From: Amycolatopsis sp. WAC 01376
GTDB lineage: Bacteria > Actinomycetota > Actinomycetes > Mycobacteriales > Pseudonocardiaceae
Assembly (NCBI RefSeq): GCF_003947415.1
Contig: NZ_QHKL01000007.1
Location: forward strand, 434,001 to 498,000
Length of the DNA: 64,000 bases
Direction: 5' to 3'
Below the pieces are notes generated by a model. The model had not been told where the DNA came from and searched no databases. It was given only the letters and a program-made list of their open reading frames with translations. This document shows positions 8,039-16,975 of the stretch, piece by piece; positions within the stretch are counted from its first letter, which is position 1, and the number at the start of each line of letters is the position of its first letter. The translations under genes were made by a program, and so were the position numbers.

Positions 8039-10927
8039 TCATCCGAAGCACAGGAACCCGTCCGGACCGTCCGAAGTGGACGGACCAGGCGGCAGTGTGA
8101 CGGTGCGGGGCAGCGGTCCGGGGGACCAGGTCCCCGGCACGGTGCGCGAGGTGGCGGTGCTGACCGCCGCGTCCGCGGGAAGTGCCTCCGGCGCGTACGG
8201 CTCGATGACCTGCAGCTGCCCCCAGTCGGTGGTGGGACGGCCGCGCAGGTAGGTGGTGAGCGTCCGCCGTCCGCCGACGACGTCGAGCCAGCCGGCCGGA
8301 CCACCCTTTTCCGCGCACGACCACCCGGAGTACCGGAAGGTGGCGTCGCCGTCGATCCGAAAGCGCGGCAGCCTGCCGATCCCGCGCCGCGGTCCGATGA
8401 CGTCGAGGCACGGGAAGGGGAACGCGGCGGGCCAGTCGATGTACGTGGGCGCGTCCGCGACGACTTCGGTCAACGTGCGTACCCGAGGGACTCTCGGTAC
8501 ACCGTTCGCCCCGGAACCGGAGGTGGTCAGGAACCGGATCCGGTCCGCCCCGACGGCGTCGCCATCGACGGGTACCCGTACTTCGGGGATGCCCGCCGCG
8601 ACAGAGCGCCGGGTGACACTCGGCCCATTGGGACTCCGGTGACCGAACTCCACGGAGAGGTCGCCGATGTTCCCGGCCGCGATCGGCAGGACGACTGGGA
8701 GTTCACCGCTCGACGCCGTGGCGGGCAGCGCGTACCACGGCGTTCCCGCCAGCTCACCATCCACGGGAGTCAGGCTTCCGGTAGACGGATCGGTTTCGAC
8801 GAGGACGTCGTCGGCCAGACCGCATCCGCCCCTGCCGACGAGGCGTTCGAAGTTGTCCGCCCCAGGGCTGTAACTGTCGTGCTGCCGACCGATCGCGACA
8901 CCGGCCGAGGTGAAGTGGGCCAGCACCATGGTGGTGGTGACGAGCACGGCCGGCGCCGTCCGGGAACGGGTGCGGGCGGCCGAGGGACTGCCCCGAAGGT
9001 GTTCGACGACCACGACGGCGGCGGCTGCGCAGGCCAGGATCACGGCGACGGTCCGCAGCGGGATCGGGCCCACCGCCGGTGCGCCGTCTGTGAACGGGAA
9101 ACCCCAGCCCGACACGTACCAGGCGGTGTTCGGCCCGGACAGCGCCAGCGCGGCAGCCAGCAAGACCGCGGTGGCGACCAGAGCGGCGTCGCGACGGGTC
9201 CGAGTCACCGGGGGAACCCACGTCCTGGTCATCGCGGCGGCGAGCAGGGGGCCGGCGAGGGCGAGGATTCCGAACTGGTGCGAGATCTTGGTCGGGGCCA
9301 GCGCGAGAACGGCGAAGGTACCGACCGTGAGACCCAGCAATCTGCGCAACGGCGCCGTCGCCAAGCCGGCGAGCCGACGGCGCCGGATCAGCAGCACCGC
9401 GCACACCACGAGCGAGACGATCGTGAGCAAGACCGGCAGCCGGTAAGCGATGGAACCGGCCACGGAGTCGCTGAGCAGGTCGGCGTAGCGCAGATGATCC
9501 TCGTACCAGCCGAATGCCGGGCCGAGGTCGAAATGCAGCCGGGTGGCGTCGGCGAGCGAACGCCAGCTCTGGTCCCAGAACACCACGGTGCCGATCACGG
9601 TCGCCGCGGCGGCGATCGGCGGAGCGACCGCCACGAACCCGTGCACCCGCACTCGTTCCCGCACCAGACGCAGCAACGGACGGGCTCCGACCAGGAAGGG
9701 CAGTGTGGCGAGCAGGCCGGTGGGGCTCGCCGCCAGCGCCGGTCCCGCGCACAACGCGGCGAGAGCGACCGGAAGGGGCCTGCGGGTGGCGATGGCGCGC
9801 TCGACCGCCCCGTAGACCAGCGCGGTGAAGAACAAGATCACCGGCTCGGCACGCAAGCCGTCGTTGTACGGCAGCCAGAACGCCAGGAACATGGCCGCGC
9901 AGGCCCACCGCGATGCTCCGCCTCGCGTCCGCGCACCCAGCCGCGGCAGCAGGAGGTGATCGATGACCAGCCAGGTCCCGACGCCCATGATGAGTGACGG
10001 CAGCCGGAGTACCGGACCTGCCTCGGACAGCCGCGTCAGAAGGGCGTAGCCCTCGTAGAACCAGCCGAAGAACGAGTCCGGTGCGCCGAACCATCGGTAG
10101 AAGTTGGGCAGGTAGCCCGCGTTCACGCGATCGCGCACCATGGTCAGGATGTAGCCGTCGTCGGGGGTATGCGTCCCGATCACCCACCACGCCGTCAGCG
10201 CCGCCGTGACAACGAGGTCGGATTTCCCCGGGCGCCGCCTGTGGCGGGACGGACGGTGTCCCCGGCCGTCGATTCCTCGCAGGGCGAGGACCGCACCGCC
10301 GGTCAGGGTGATCGCGAGCGCGATCGCGATGAGCTTCATCGGTGACGGGCTCGTGTCGAACCGGTTGTCCACCTCCGCGCGAACGGACAGGCCCCGGACG
10401 ACGTCCTGTGCGCCGTCGATGTCGGAGTAGATCCCGGTCAGCTGAGGACGGTGGTCACCGGAGGCGACCGCGACCGGCGAACCGCCGATCGAGGTAAGCG
10501 TCGCGGCAGCGGTCGCGGTGACAGTGATGTCGCAGTCGCCGCCGGGCAGCGGCACGAACGTCTGGGGCTCGCCTCGCGGCCGCACGATCAAGAGGCCGCT
10601 GTCGACGCTCAGTGCGAGTCCGGCGATGGCGCCGAAAGGCGAGGCCGGTGGCGTGGTGGACAGCAAAGTGCCGGGGCCGCTCATCCGGCTGTCCAAGGCT
10701 CTCGCCGTGGCACAGCCGATCGTGGCGTCCAGCCGCGTCGGGGAGTAGCTCGTCAACGGGGCGTTCACCGCGCGCGTGCCGTGCGCGGTCGGCCACGTCA
10801 CCGTGGTCGTTGCCTGGGAAACCGGGAGGAACGGGACGGTCAGGGTGACCAGGACCGCCAGCAGACCGGTCGACCCGGCGACGCGGTATCGCGCACCCCG
10901 CCGGGTGACCTGTCCGGCGGCGGGCAT
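8039..10927 (-). CDS. Emb-type arabinosyltransferase (GT-C membrane glycosyltransferase)
   Basis: A 962-residue integral membrane protein related to EmbA/B/C of mycobacteria. After a short basic start there is an N-terminal transmembrane helix, an extracytoplasmic domain (about residues 35-195), a long block of hydrophobic helices (about 200-660, including TPDDGYILTMVRDRVNAGY with the acidic pair typical of this GT-C family), and a C-terminal carbohydrate-binding-type domain. Emb proteins transfer arabinofuranose from decaprenyl-phosphate-arabinose to cell-wall arabinan. It is slightly shorter than mycobacterial Emb proteins (about 1,070-1,100). Its place inside a leftward unit of biosynthetic genes, 7 bases from the VOC gene, is unusual for a cell-wall gene. 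Confidence 0.87.
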   Translation of the reverse strand: MPAAGQVTRRGARYRVAGSTGLLAVLVTLTVPFLPVSQATTTVTWPTAHGTRAVNAPLTSYSPTRLDATIGCATARALDSRMSGPGTLLSTTPPASPFGAIAGLALSVDSGLLIVRPRGEPQTFVPLPGGDCDITVTATAAATLTSIGGSPVAVASGDHRPQLTGIYSDIDGAQDVVRGLSVRAEVDNRFDTSPSPMKLIAIALAITLTGGAVLALRGIDGRGHRPSRHRRRPGKSDLVVTAALTAWWVIGTHTPDDGYILTMVRDRVNAGYLPNFYRWFGAPDSFFGWFYEGYALLTRLSEAGPVLRLPSLIMGVGTWLVIDHLLLPRLGARTRGGASRWACAAMFLAFWLPYNDGLRAEPVILFFTALVYGAVERAIATRRPLPVALAALCAGPALAASPTGLLATLPFLVGARPLLRLVRERVRVHGFVAVAPPIAAAATVIGTVVFWDQSWRSLADATRLHFDLGPAFGWYEDHLRYADLLSDSVAGSIAYRLPVLLTIVSLVVCAVLLIRRRRLAGLATAPLRRLLGLTVGTFAVLALAPTKISHQFGILALAGPLLAAAMTRTWVPPVTRTRRDAALVATAVLLAAALALSGPNTAWYVSGWGFPFTDGAPAVGPIPLRTVAVILACAAAAVVVVEHLRGSPSAARTRSRTAPAVLVTTTMVLAHFTSAGVAIGRQHDSYSPGADNFERLVGRGGCGLADDVLVETDPSTGSLTPVDGELAGTPWYALPATASSGELPVVLPIAAGNIGDLSVEFGHRSPNGPSVTRRSVAAGIPEVRVPVDGDAVGADRIRFLTTSGSGANGVPRVPRVRTLTEVVADAPTYIDWPAAFPFPCLDVIGPRRGIGRLPRFRIDGDATFRYSGWSCAEKGGPAGWLDVVGGRRTLTTYLRGRPTTDWGQLQVIEPYAPEALPADAAVSTATSRTVPGTWSPGPLPRTVTLPPGPSTSDGPDGFLCFG

Positions 10928-10934
10928 TCCGTGG

Positions 10935-11312
10935 TCACCTCTCCTCGACGACGGCGATCACGTTGCCGTCCGGGTCGGTGAACCAGGCGATGTCCGGCCC
11001 CCGGCCCCGGAAGATCCCCTTCTCGTCGGTACGAGGTTTGGTGTAGCGCTCGAAGACGACGCCCCGTGCGGTCAGCTCGTCCACCGCCTCGTCGACGTCG
11101 CTGACCGGCAGGTACAGCGCCGTGTAGGTGGCGGGCCGGTGGTCCGGCTTGCGGTAGATGAGCACCTTGTGCCCGCCGGGGAGGTGGACGTGCAGCTGGC
11201 CGAACTTCTTCGTCACTTCGAACCCGAGTGTCCCGCCGTAGAACTGCTGGGCCTTCTGCAGGTCGTTCACCGACATCCCGCTGAACGCCTGTTTCGTGGT
11301 GGGCATGGACAT
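10935..11312 (-). CDS. VOC superfamily (glyoxalase/bleomycin-resistance fold) protein
   Basis: A 125-residue single VOC domain built of two beta-alpha-beta-beta-beta modules: VNDLQKAQQFYGGTLGFEV in the first and VSDVDEAVDELTARGVVFE in the second, ending with DIAWFTDPDGNVIAVVEE, where the Glu is a usual metal ligand. VOC proteins are small enzymes (isomerases, dioxygenases) or drug-binding proteins. In enediyne and bleomycin clusters related small proteins sequester the product and give self-resistance. Here resistance, or metabolism of a pathway intermediate, are both possible. The gene sits between the zinc alcohol dehydrogenase and the Emb gene on the same strand. Confidence 0.82.
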   Translation of the reverse strand: MSMPTTKQAFSGMSVNDLQKAQQFYGGTLGFEVTKKFGQLHVHLPGGHKVLIYRKPDHRPATYTALYLPVSDVDEAVDELTARGVVFERYTKPRTDEKGIFRGRGPDIAWFTDPDGNVIAVVEER

Positions 11313-11381
11313 CTCTCCTCGGTGCTCGGTGGATCCGAAAGTGCTGCTGTAAAGGGGCTGTTCGTCCCCGACGGCGTCACG

Positions 11382-12404
11382 TCAGGGCGTGATCACCGCC
11401 CGGAACCGGACCGTGCTCGAAGCAACCCGGTCGACCGCGTGGCTGATCTCGTTGAGCTGGAAGGTCTCCACCTGCGGGACCACCGCCCTCGATGCCGCGA
11501 GGTCGAGTGCTTCGCTCAGCAGGTGAAGACCGTTGTGCGTGGCCCCGATCAGCTTGTGGCGCTGGGCGAAGAACGGTGGCCACAGATTCGGCGGGATCGT
11601 CAAGCCGCCTGCCGGGTCGATGCCGGCGAGCACCATCCGGCCGTCGGCGCGCAGCCCGTGCAGGCAGTCCGTGGCCGCGGCATACGAGGTTCCCGTCACC
11701 AGGACGATGTCGGCTCCTCCCACGTCGCGCAGCTCTTGACCGTCGGCGACCACGATGTCGGCGCCGAGTGCCCTGGCGAGATCGTGCTTGTCCGGTGACC
11801 GGGTGACCGCGATGGTCTCCGCGCCGGACGCCTTGGCGAACTGGAGGGCGAGGTGCCCGACTCCGCCAATGCCGAGCACGGCGACGCGGTCGTGCGGACG
11901 CGGCTCGGCCGCCCGGAAGGCACTCCAGGCCGTGTAACCGGCGCAGAGAATGGGCGCGGCGAGTTCGTCGGGCAGACCGTCCGGGATGAGCACGGTCGCC
12001 TCCGCCGCCGCCACCAGGTACTGCGCCTGACCGCCGGGGACGGTGAACCCGGTCATCGAAGGGGCGGCGCAGTTCAGCGCCGCCTGCCCGCCCACCGGCC
12101 GATGAGACCGGCAGTGTGCACAGCGCCCGCAGGTGGCTTGGACCCAGGTGACACCGACGCGGTCACCGGTCCGCCTACTGGTCACGCCCGCGCCGACCTC
12201 GACGACGACGCCCGCCACCTCATGGCCGGGGATCGCCGGATCCGTGGCGGGAAAGGGGATGGCGCCGCTAGTGGCCAGGATGTCGTTGTAGCAGATCCCG
12301 CAGGCGCGGACCTCCACCAGTACCTCGCCGGGCCCCGGCGCCGGTGTCGGCACGTCACGCACTTCCCACTTCTCGTTCACGCCGGGAATGACCGCTGCTC
12401 GCAC
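11382..12404 (-). CDS. Zinc-dependent alcohol dehydrogenase (MDR family)
   Basis: A 340-residue medium-chain dehydrogenase. CGICYNDILATSG holds the catalytic-zinc Cys (about residue 35), GHEVAG the zinc-ligand His and Glu, and QATCGRCAHCRSHR with a later Cys (ALNC) the structural zinc site. The NAD(P) fold is VAVLGIGGVGHLALQFAKA. GTG at 12404 follows AGGAG; the longer frame upstream of it lacks homology. It overlaps no neighbour but is only 8 bases from the flavin hydroxylase gene, so the two are probably co-translated. It oxidises an alcohol or reduces an aldehyde; the substrate is unknown. Confidence 0.88.
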   Translation of the reverse strand: MRAAVIPGVNEKWEVRDVPTPAPGPGEVLVEVRACGICYNDILATSGAIPFPATDPAIPGHEVAGVVVEVGAGVTSRRTGDRVGVTWVQATCGRCAHCRSHRPVGGQAALNCAAPSMTGFTVPGGQAQYLVAAAEATVLIPDGLPDELAAPILCAGYTAWSAFRAAEPRPHDRVAVLGIGGVGHLALQFAKASGAETIAVTRSPDKHDLARALGADIVVADGQELRDVGGADIVLVTGTSYAAATDCLHGLRADGRMVLAGIDPAGGLTIPPNLWPPFFAQRHKLIGATHNGLHLLSEALDLAASRAVVPQVETFQLNEISHAVDRVASSTVRFRAVITP

Positions 12405-12412
12405 GAGGTCTC

Positions 12413-13594
12413 CTAGAGGTAGCGCGTGTTCGGTTCGAGCCCGCACAGCACCCGGCCGTACAGTTCGAGGTTCGTGTCCGGGTGCATGAGGGCGTGCTGG
12501 TTGATGGCATGGACGTCGCGTGCCATCCGCTGGATGGGCACCGAGAGGTAGATCGACGAGCCTCCGCTGGCGGAGTCGAGGATGTCGACCGCCTCCTTGG
12601 CCAGCAGGCAGGCCTGGCCCATGTCGGCGCGGGCGCGGACGCGCTCGTCGGGTGACCACGGTTCGTCAGCGGCGCTCTTGTGATCGACCACTGCCGCCAA
12701 CCGGTGGACATGGAACTCCGCGGCGTCGATCTTGAGCGCGGCCTGGGCGACCTGCCGGTGCGTGAGCGGTGCTTCGCGCTGGCTGCTGTAGTTCGTGTAG
12801 GTGATCCCGCGGCCGGGCAGCCGGAGGAGGAAGTGCTCCATGGCCGATTTGGCAAGGCCGAGGACAGTGCCGGCCGACGAGACCGACGCCGTCGGCAGCA
12901 ACGGCGCGCGAAAGATCGGGGACGTGGCGTTGAGCTTGGATCCGTATTGCTCCACCAGCGCGGCGGCGAGGGGAAGCACCCTGGTGTAGGGCACGTGCAC
13001 GTCTTGCGCGACCGTCGTGACGCTGCCACTCGCGCCGAGCCCGCTGGTGTGCCAGTCGTCGACGATGGTCAGGTCCGACAGCGGAACCATGGCCATGACC
13101 GGCTGTTGTGCGCCGTCGGGGGTCGGCGACATCGCGATGGCGACCTGCCATCGGGCGTGCAGGGCGCCGCTGATGAAGCTCCACTTGCCGTTCAGCAGCA
13201 GCCCGCCGTCGACAGGTACCGCCGTCCCGGTGGGACTGAGCGTGCCGCAGACACGGACGTCTCCGTCCGCGAAGACCTCGTCCTGTGTCTCGTCAGGGAA
13301 GAGGCCTGCCATCCACGTCGTGATCCAGGAGACGGCGGTGACCCACGACGCCGAACCGTCCCCGCGGCCGAGTTCCGTGGCGACGTCGACCATCGTGCGG
13401 GCGTCGCATTCCCAGCCCCCGTAGCGGGCGGGGACCCGCATGCGGTACACGCCGGCGTCGGTGAGCGCGTCTATGACCGCATCGGACAGACGCCGGTCCT
13501 GCTCGGCGGACGTCGCCTGTTCCCTCAGCAGCGGTACCAGGTTCGCGGCCCGTTCGACGAGCTGCGTGGTCGTCGGCCTGTGGATGGTGTCCAC
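12413..13594 (-). CDS. Acyl-CoA-dehydrogenase-fold flavin-dependent hydroxylase
   Basis: A 393-residue protein of the acyl-CoA dehydrogenase fold. It resembles the monooxygenase branch (HsaA, type-2 C-terminal domain) and not true dehydrogenases: YRMRVPARYGGWECDARTMVDVATELGRGDGSASWV near the N-terminus, VCGTLSPTGTAVPVDGG and LNGKWSFISGALHARW in the middle, and a helical C-terminal domain. Such proteins use reduced flavin from a separate reductase to hydroxylate aromatic or acyl substrates. The flavin reductase at 48571-49122 is the likely partner. GTG at 13594 has an excellent GGGAGGA site. It is the first gene of the leftward unit down to 6440 and is divergent from the SgcJ-type gene. Confidence 0.85.
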   Translation of the reverse strand: MDTIHRPTTTQLVERAANLVPLLREQATSAEQDRRLSDAVIDALTDAGVYRMRVPARYGGWECDARTMVDVATELGRGDGSASWVTAVSWITTWMAGLFPDETQDEVFADGDVRVCGTLSPTGTAVPVDGGLLLNGKWSFISGALHARWQVAIAMSPTPDGAQQPVMAMVPLSDLTIVDDWHTSGLGASGSVTTVAQDVHVPYTRVLPLAAALVEQYGSKLNATSPIFRAPLLPTASVSSAGTVLGLAKSAMEHFLLRLPGRGITYTNYSSQREAPLTHRQVAQAALKIDAAEFHVHRLAAVVDHKSAADEPWSPDERVRARADMGQACLLAKEAVDILDSASGGSSIYLSVPIQRMARDVHAINQHALMHPDTNLELYGRVLCGLEPNTRYL

Positions 13595-13818
13595 TCTGTC
13601 CTCCCTGGATGGTCGGGGCCCTCGGCCCATCGGGCTCATCGTGCTCCGTCGCGGCGAAGAGTTAGACCTCGCGGAATGCCCTTTCGGAAACTGCTCTCTC
13701 ATAAGGAATCTCGATTCCGCGCAGCGCAACAAGCGAGGTGGTGACCCGATCCGGTGGATGTGACGATGCGATGGTGCCGGGCGCGGGCAAAGATCAGCCG
13801 CCGATCAGGGGAGCATTC

Positions 13819-14259
13819 ATGTCCGAAAGCGACGAACAGTCCACTGTGGCCAGTGCCGCCGTCCTGCCGGAACCGGAACGGATGGCGGCGCAAAGCAGCA
13901 TCCAGCGCGTCGTCGACGCGTGGGCCGCGCACGACGCGCAGGCATTCGCCGAGGCGTTCACTCCCGACGGGAGCATGATCCTGCCCGGTGTCTACGTGCA
14001 CGGACGCGCTCAAATCCGGTTCTTCATGGCGAGCGCGTTCGCCGTTCCCTACTTCGGTACCCGGGTGACCGGGGCGCCGATCGAGGTGAAGGTGTTGTCC
14101 CCCAACGTCGTGGTCTTCGTCAACAACGGAGGAGTGCTCGCACCGGGCGACCGGAAGGTGACATCGGAGCGAGCCATTCGCGCGACCTGGGTGGTCGTCA
14201 AACACGACGGACGGTGGCAGATCGCCGTCTACCAGAACTGTGCTGCCGGAACCGCGTGA
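13819..14259 (+). CDS. SgcJ/EcaC family protein (SnoaL/NTF2-like fold)
   Basis: A 146-residue NTF2-fold protein of the SgcJ/EcaC group. The typical opening IQRVVDAWAAHDAQAFAEAF is followed by TPDGSMILPG and a closing strand WVVVKHDGRWQIAVYQN. SgcJ is conserved in enediyne clusters (named from C-1027) and acts with the early core enzymes on the nascent polyene, though its chemistry is not fully settled. ATG at 13819 is preferred to the longer open frame because GGGGAG precedes it and homology begins after it. It is followed 24 bases later by the FAD monooxygenase gene, and both are probably transcribed from the 13595-13818 intergenic region. Confidence 0.88.
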   Translation: MSESDEQSTVASAAVLPEPERMAAQSSIQRVVDAWAAHDAQAFAEAFTPDGSMILPGVYVHGRAQIRFFMASAFAVPYFGTRVTGAPIEVKVLSPNVVVFVNNGGVLAPGDRKVTSERAIRATWVVVKHDGRWQIAVYQNCAAGTA

Positions 14260-14283
14260 ACCAAGCACGAGAAGGAGAGCGCC

Positions 14284-15666
14284 ATGGGCGATCGAGTGGG
14301 ACGGCGAGCGGTGGTGCTGGGCGCGAGTATGGCGGGGCTGGTCACCGCACGGGTCCTCGCCGAGGAGTACGAGCGGGTGACGATCATCGACCGGGACGAG
14401 GTGACCGAGGTCGAGGACGCGCGCCGCGGTGTACCGCAGGGTGCGCACGCCCACGCGCTCCTGGCGAAGGGACAGCAGACCTTGGAGGCGTTGTTCCCCG
14501 GGATGACCGAAGAACTGCGCGCCGACGGCATCCCGATGGTCGACATGGGCGAGATGCATTGGTTCTTCGAGGGCAGGACGTGGCGGCCCGCGACGACGGG
14601 GCTCGTCGTGGCGTCGGTGGCGAGGCCGTTTCTCGAGCGCTGGGTCCGGGCCAGGGTCGCCGCGCTGCCGGAGGTCGAGTTCGTCGAACGGTGCGACGTC
14701 GTCGGCGTCCGGACGACCCCGGACGGCGGACGGATCACCGGTGCCCGCGTGCGACGGCATGGCGCCGCTTCGGACGAGGAAGTGCTGGAGGCGGACCTCA
14801 CGGTGGACTGCACCGGCCGCGGCTCCAGGATGCCGGTATGGCTCGAGGAACTCGGGTACGCAAGGCCGGAACAAGAGCAGGTGAAGATCGGGCTCTCCTA
14901 CACCACCTGCGAGTTCGACTTGCCTGACCGGCCATTGACCGGGAGCCTCTCGCTGATTCCGCTGGCGACGCCGGGCAGTCCACGTGGCGCGTTCTTCGGC
15001 AGAGTGGGCGGGGACCGGCACATCCTGTCCCTGACCGGAATGGTGGGCGACTGTCCGGACCCCGGTCTGGAAGGCTTCTTGGCCTATACGCGTTCGTTGC
15101 CGGTACCGGCCATCCACGACGCCGTCGGCACGACCCCGCCGGTCGCCGAGCCGGTCACGATCCGTTTTCCCGCCAGCGTCCGTCGCCGGTACGAGCGGTT
15201 GAGCCGCTTTCCCGCAGGGGTACTGGTACTGGGCGATGCCGTGTGCAGCTTCAATCCGGTGTACGGCCAGGGGATGACGGTCGCCGCGCTGGAGGCCGTC
15301 GTGTTGCGTGATCAGTTGCGCAAGGGACGGGTACCGGAAGCGGGCCGGTTCTTCCGGCGTATCGCGGAGGTCATCGACGCGCCGTGGGCGATGGCGGCCG
15401 GGGGCGACCTCAGTTGGCCCGAGGTGGAAGGCAAGCGCACCGCCCAGGTGCGGATGATGAACGCCTACATGGGCAAGCTTCAGACGGCCGCGACCACGGA
15501 TGGGCGGATCACCCACGCGTTCATGCGAGTGGCGGGCCTGATCGAGCCGCCGACCGCGTTGATGCGCCCCTCGGTGGTCGCTCGCGTGGTGCGGGGCTCA
15601 CTGCGGCGTTCCGGCCGTGCTCCCGGTACCCGGTCGACCGAACAAACCGGCGCGAAGGCATTCTGA
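14284..15666 (+). CDS. FAD-dependent monooxygenase (class A type)
   Basis: A 460-residue flavoprotein. RRAVVLGASMAGLVTARVL is the FAD-binding fold, RRGVPQGAHAHALLAKGQQ follows, and VLVLGDAVCSFNPVYGQGM (about residues 315-335) is the GD motif that contacts FAD ribose and pyrophosphate. Related proteins are common in polyketide and enediyne clusters, where they hydroxylate or epoxidise the core or an aromatic side group. ATG at 14284 follows AGAAGGAGAG. It pairs with the SgcJ-type gene upstream and ends at a strong bidirectional terminator. The substrate cannot be named. Confidence 0.85.
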   Translation: MGDRVGRRAVVLGASMAGLVTARVLAEEYERVTIIDRDEVTEVEDARRGVPQGAHAHALLAKGQQTLEALFPGMTEELRADGIPMVDMGEMHWFFEGRTWRPATTGLVVASVARPFLERWVRARVAALPEVEFVERCDVVGVRTTPDGGRITGARVRRHGAASDEEVLEADLTVDCTGRGSRMPVWLEELGYARPEQEQVKIGLSYTTCEFDLPDRPLTGSLSLIPLATPGSPRGAFFGRVGGDRHILSLTGMVGDCPDPGLEGFLAYTRSLPVPAIHDAVGTTPPVAEPVTIRFPASVRRRYERLSRFPAGVLVLGDAVCSFNPVYGQGMTVAALEAVVLRDQLRKGRVPEAGRFFRRIAEVIDAPWAMAAGGDLSWPEVEGKRTAQVRMMNAYMGKLQTAATTDGRITHAFMRVAGLIEPPTALMRPSVVARVVRGSLRRSGRAPGTRSTEQTGAKAF

Positions 15667-15672
15667 AGCGGA

Positions 15673-15726
15673 ACTCCCGTGCCGAAGGCCAGGATCACAC
15701 GGATCCCCGGCCTTCGGCACGGGAGT
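15673..15726. terminator. Bidirectional terminator hairpin
   Basis: Perfect 18-base arms (15673-15690 and 15709-15726) are separated by 18 bases. The hairpin lies between the stop of the rightward FAD monooxygenase (15666) and the end of the leftward AraC gene (15726), so it can stop transcription from both sides. The base pairs are mostly G-C and there is no clear U tract. Confidence 0.85.
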
Positions 15727-16487
15727 CAGCCGGCATCGTGCTGGGATGTCGCGGGGACACGGTCGAGTATGGCCAGCAACGCGGGGGGGTCGGCGATGCG
15801 CCTCGGGCGCAGGTGCACGTCGATCCGCTGGACACTGCCGGGGTGGACGGTGAACGGGCCGTGCACCCCGATCGACGGCACGCCGGCCATGCTGTCGGCG
15901 GAAGTCTCCATCGTCGCGCAACGGGCGAGCAGGTACCACGTTCCGGCCGGCACCTGTTCGAGAATGAAAGGGCCCGGTCGCGAGAGAATGGCGCACCCGG
16001 CGGGGCTTCCTTCTGGCAGGGGATCAGGGAACAGTCCGACGAACGCCGGACCGATCGTATCCGTCCGGGGCGACAGCAGACGTCCGCAGACCACGGCGGT
16101 CTGCTTGCGTGGAGCGGGGCCGTGCCTGCCGAATCGCAACCCCGTCCGGCAGGGCAGGCCGCCGTATTGGCGGTAGACACTGGGCGGCAGACCGACACAA
16201 CTGGTGAAGCGGTTACCGAACGTGCCGACGCTGGCATAGCCGACCCGGTGGCTGATCTCCATTGTGGTGAGGTCGGTCGACATGAGCAGTTGCTTGGCGT
16301 GCTCCAGTCTCAGCGCCGAGAGAAACCGGCCCGGTGAGATTCCCGTGATTCTGTGAAACATTCTTGAGAAGTGGAACTTGCTGTACATCGCGGCGTCGGC
16401 CATGTCGCCGATAGTGATCTTTTCGGAAAGTCTCTGTTGCATGAGTAAAATAGCACGATTTATACCCTGTTCGATTTCCTGTTCCAC
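15726..16487 (-). CDS. AraC-family transcriptional regulator
   Basis: A 253-residue regulator with an N-terminal double helix-turn-helix of the AraC type: ITIGDMADAAMYSKFHFSRMF (first HTH) and MEISHRVGYASVGTFGNRF followed by GLPPSVYRQ (second HTH, about residues 70-105). The remaining 145 residues form an effector domain resembling no specific family I can name. GTG at 16487 is preferred, with AGGAGG seven bases upstream; a TTG one codon earlier is possible. An AraC-type protein is also present in the C-1027 cluster. It is convergent with the FAD monooxygenase and separated from the next gene by a 488-base gap that must hold its promoter. Confidence 0.85.
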   Translation of the reverse strand: MEQEIEQGINRAILLMQQRLSEKITIGDMADAAMYSKFHFSRMFHRITGISPGRFLSALRLEHAKQLLMSTDLTTMEISHRVGYASVGTFGNRFTSCVGLPPSVYRQYGGLPCRTGLRFGRHGPAPRKQTAVVCGRLLSPRTDTIGPAFVGLFPDPLPEGSPAGCAILSRPGPFILEQVPAGTWYLLARCATMETSADSMAGVPSIGVHGPFTVHPGSVQRIDVHLRPRRIADPPALLAILDRVPATSQHDAG

Positions 16488-16975
16488 CAACGTCCCTCCT
16501 CCGAAGATGGTTTATCCGCATACTTCAAGCCGAATGCGAGGCTTTGGCGGTGCGCGTATTCCGGCTGCTGCGGGCACGCGGAGACCACGTCCGAGGCCCG
16601 TCGAGCCCGGCTGCGAACCGATCAATGACGCTCCGTCACGGTGTTCTAAACGGCCGCGGAAGCTGCCCGCCGGACCTGAGGGCATGTCGCCCACATGTTC
16701 GACGGGTGGTCACTGTTTTCGCCATGGTTCCCCCCAGAGAATCGCACCTTGATCACACAGTACCGTCCGTCGTAGGGGGCTTTAGCTTCATGTGCTTAGG
16801 TAAGCAACGTCGAAGGGCGGTGGCGGTCCGTGAAAGCAGTAGGCCATTTAGCGAGTGGTACATGTGAGTGACCGCAGCCGTTTGGCATCACCCATCTTTC
16901 GTAACAGTCGCACCGCGCGAATTCCGAACCAGACACGGATTCGTTATCCGGCAGGACGTCCGGCTCCGCCCGGTG
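16488..16975. other. 488-base intergenic region upstream of the AraC gene
   Basis: No convincing coding region is seen. The stretch is less GC-rich than its surroundings, especially 16430-16540 and 16780-16980, as expected for regulatory DNA in this genome. It must hold the promoter of the leftward AraC gene and the terminator of the leftward BtrH-like gene. A perfect 14-base palindrome (TGCTTA, GG, TAAGCA) lies at 16793-16806 and could be an operator. Confidence 0.6.

Noticed and set aside
7622..9997. 791-codon plus-strand open frame
   Set aside because: It is the antisense of the GMC and Emb genes, rich in Arg, Gly, Asp and Gln repeats without any motif.
13699..15516. 605-codon minus-strand open frame
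   Set aside because: It is antisense to the SgcJ-type and FAD monooxygenase genes, whose motifs are unambiguous.
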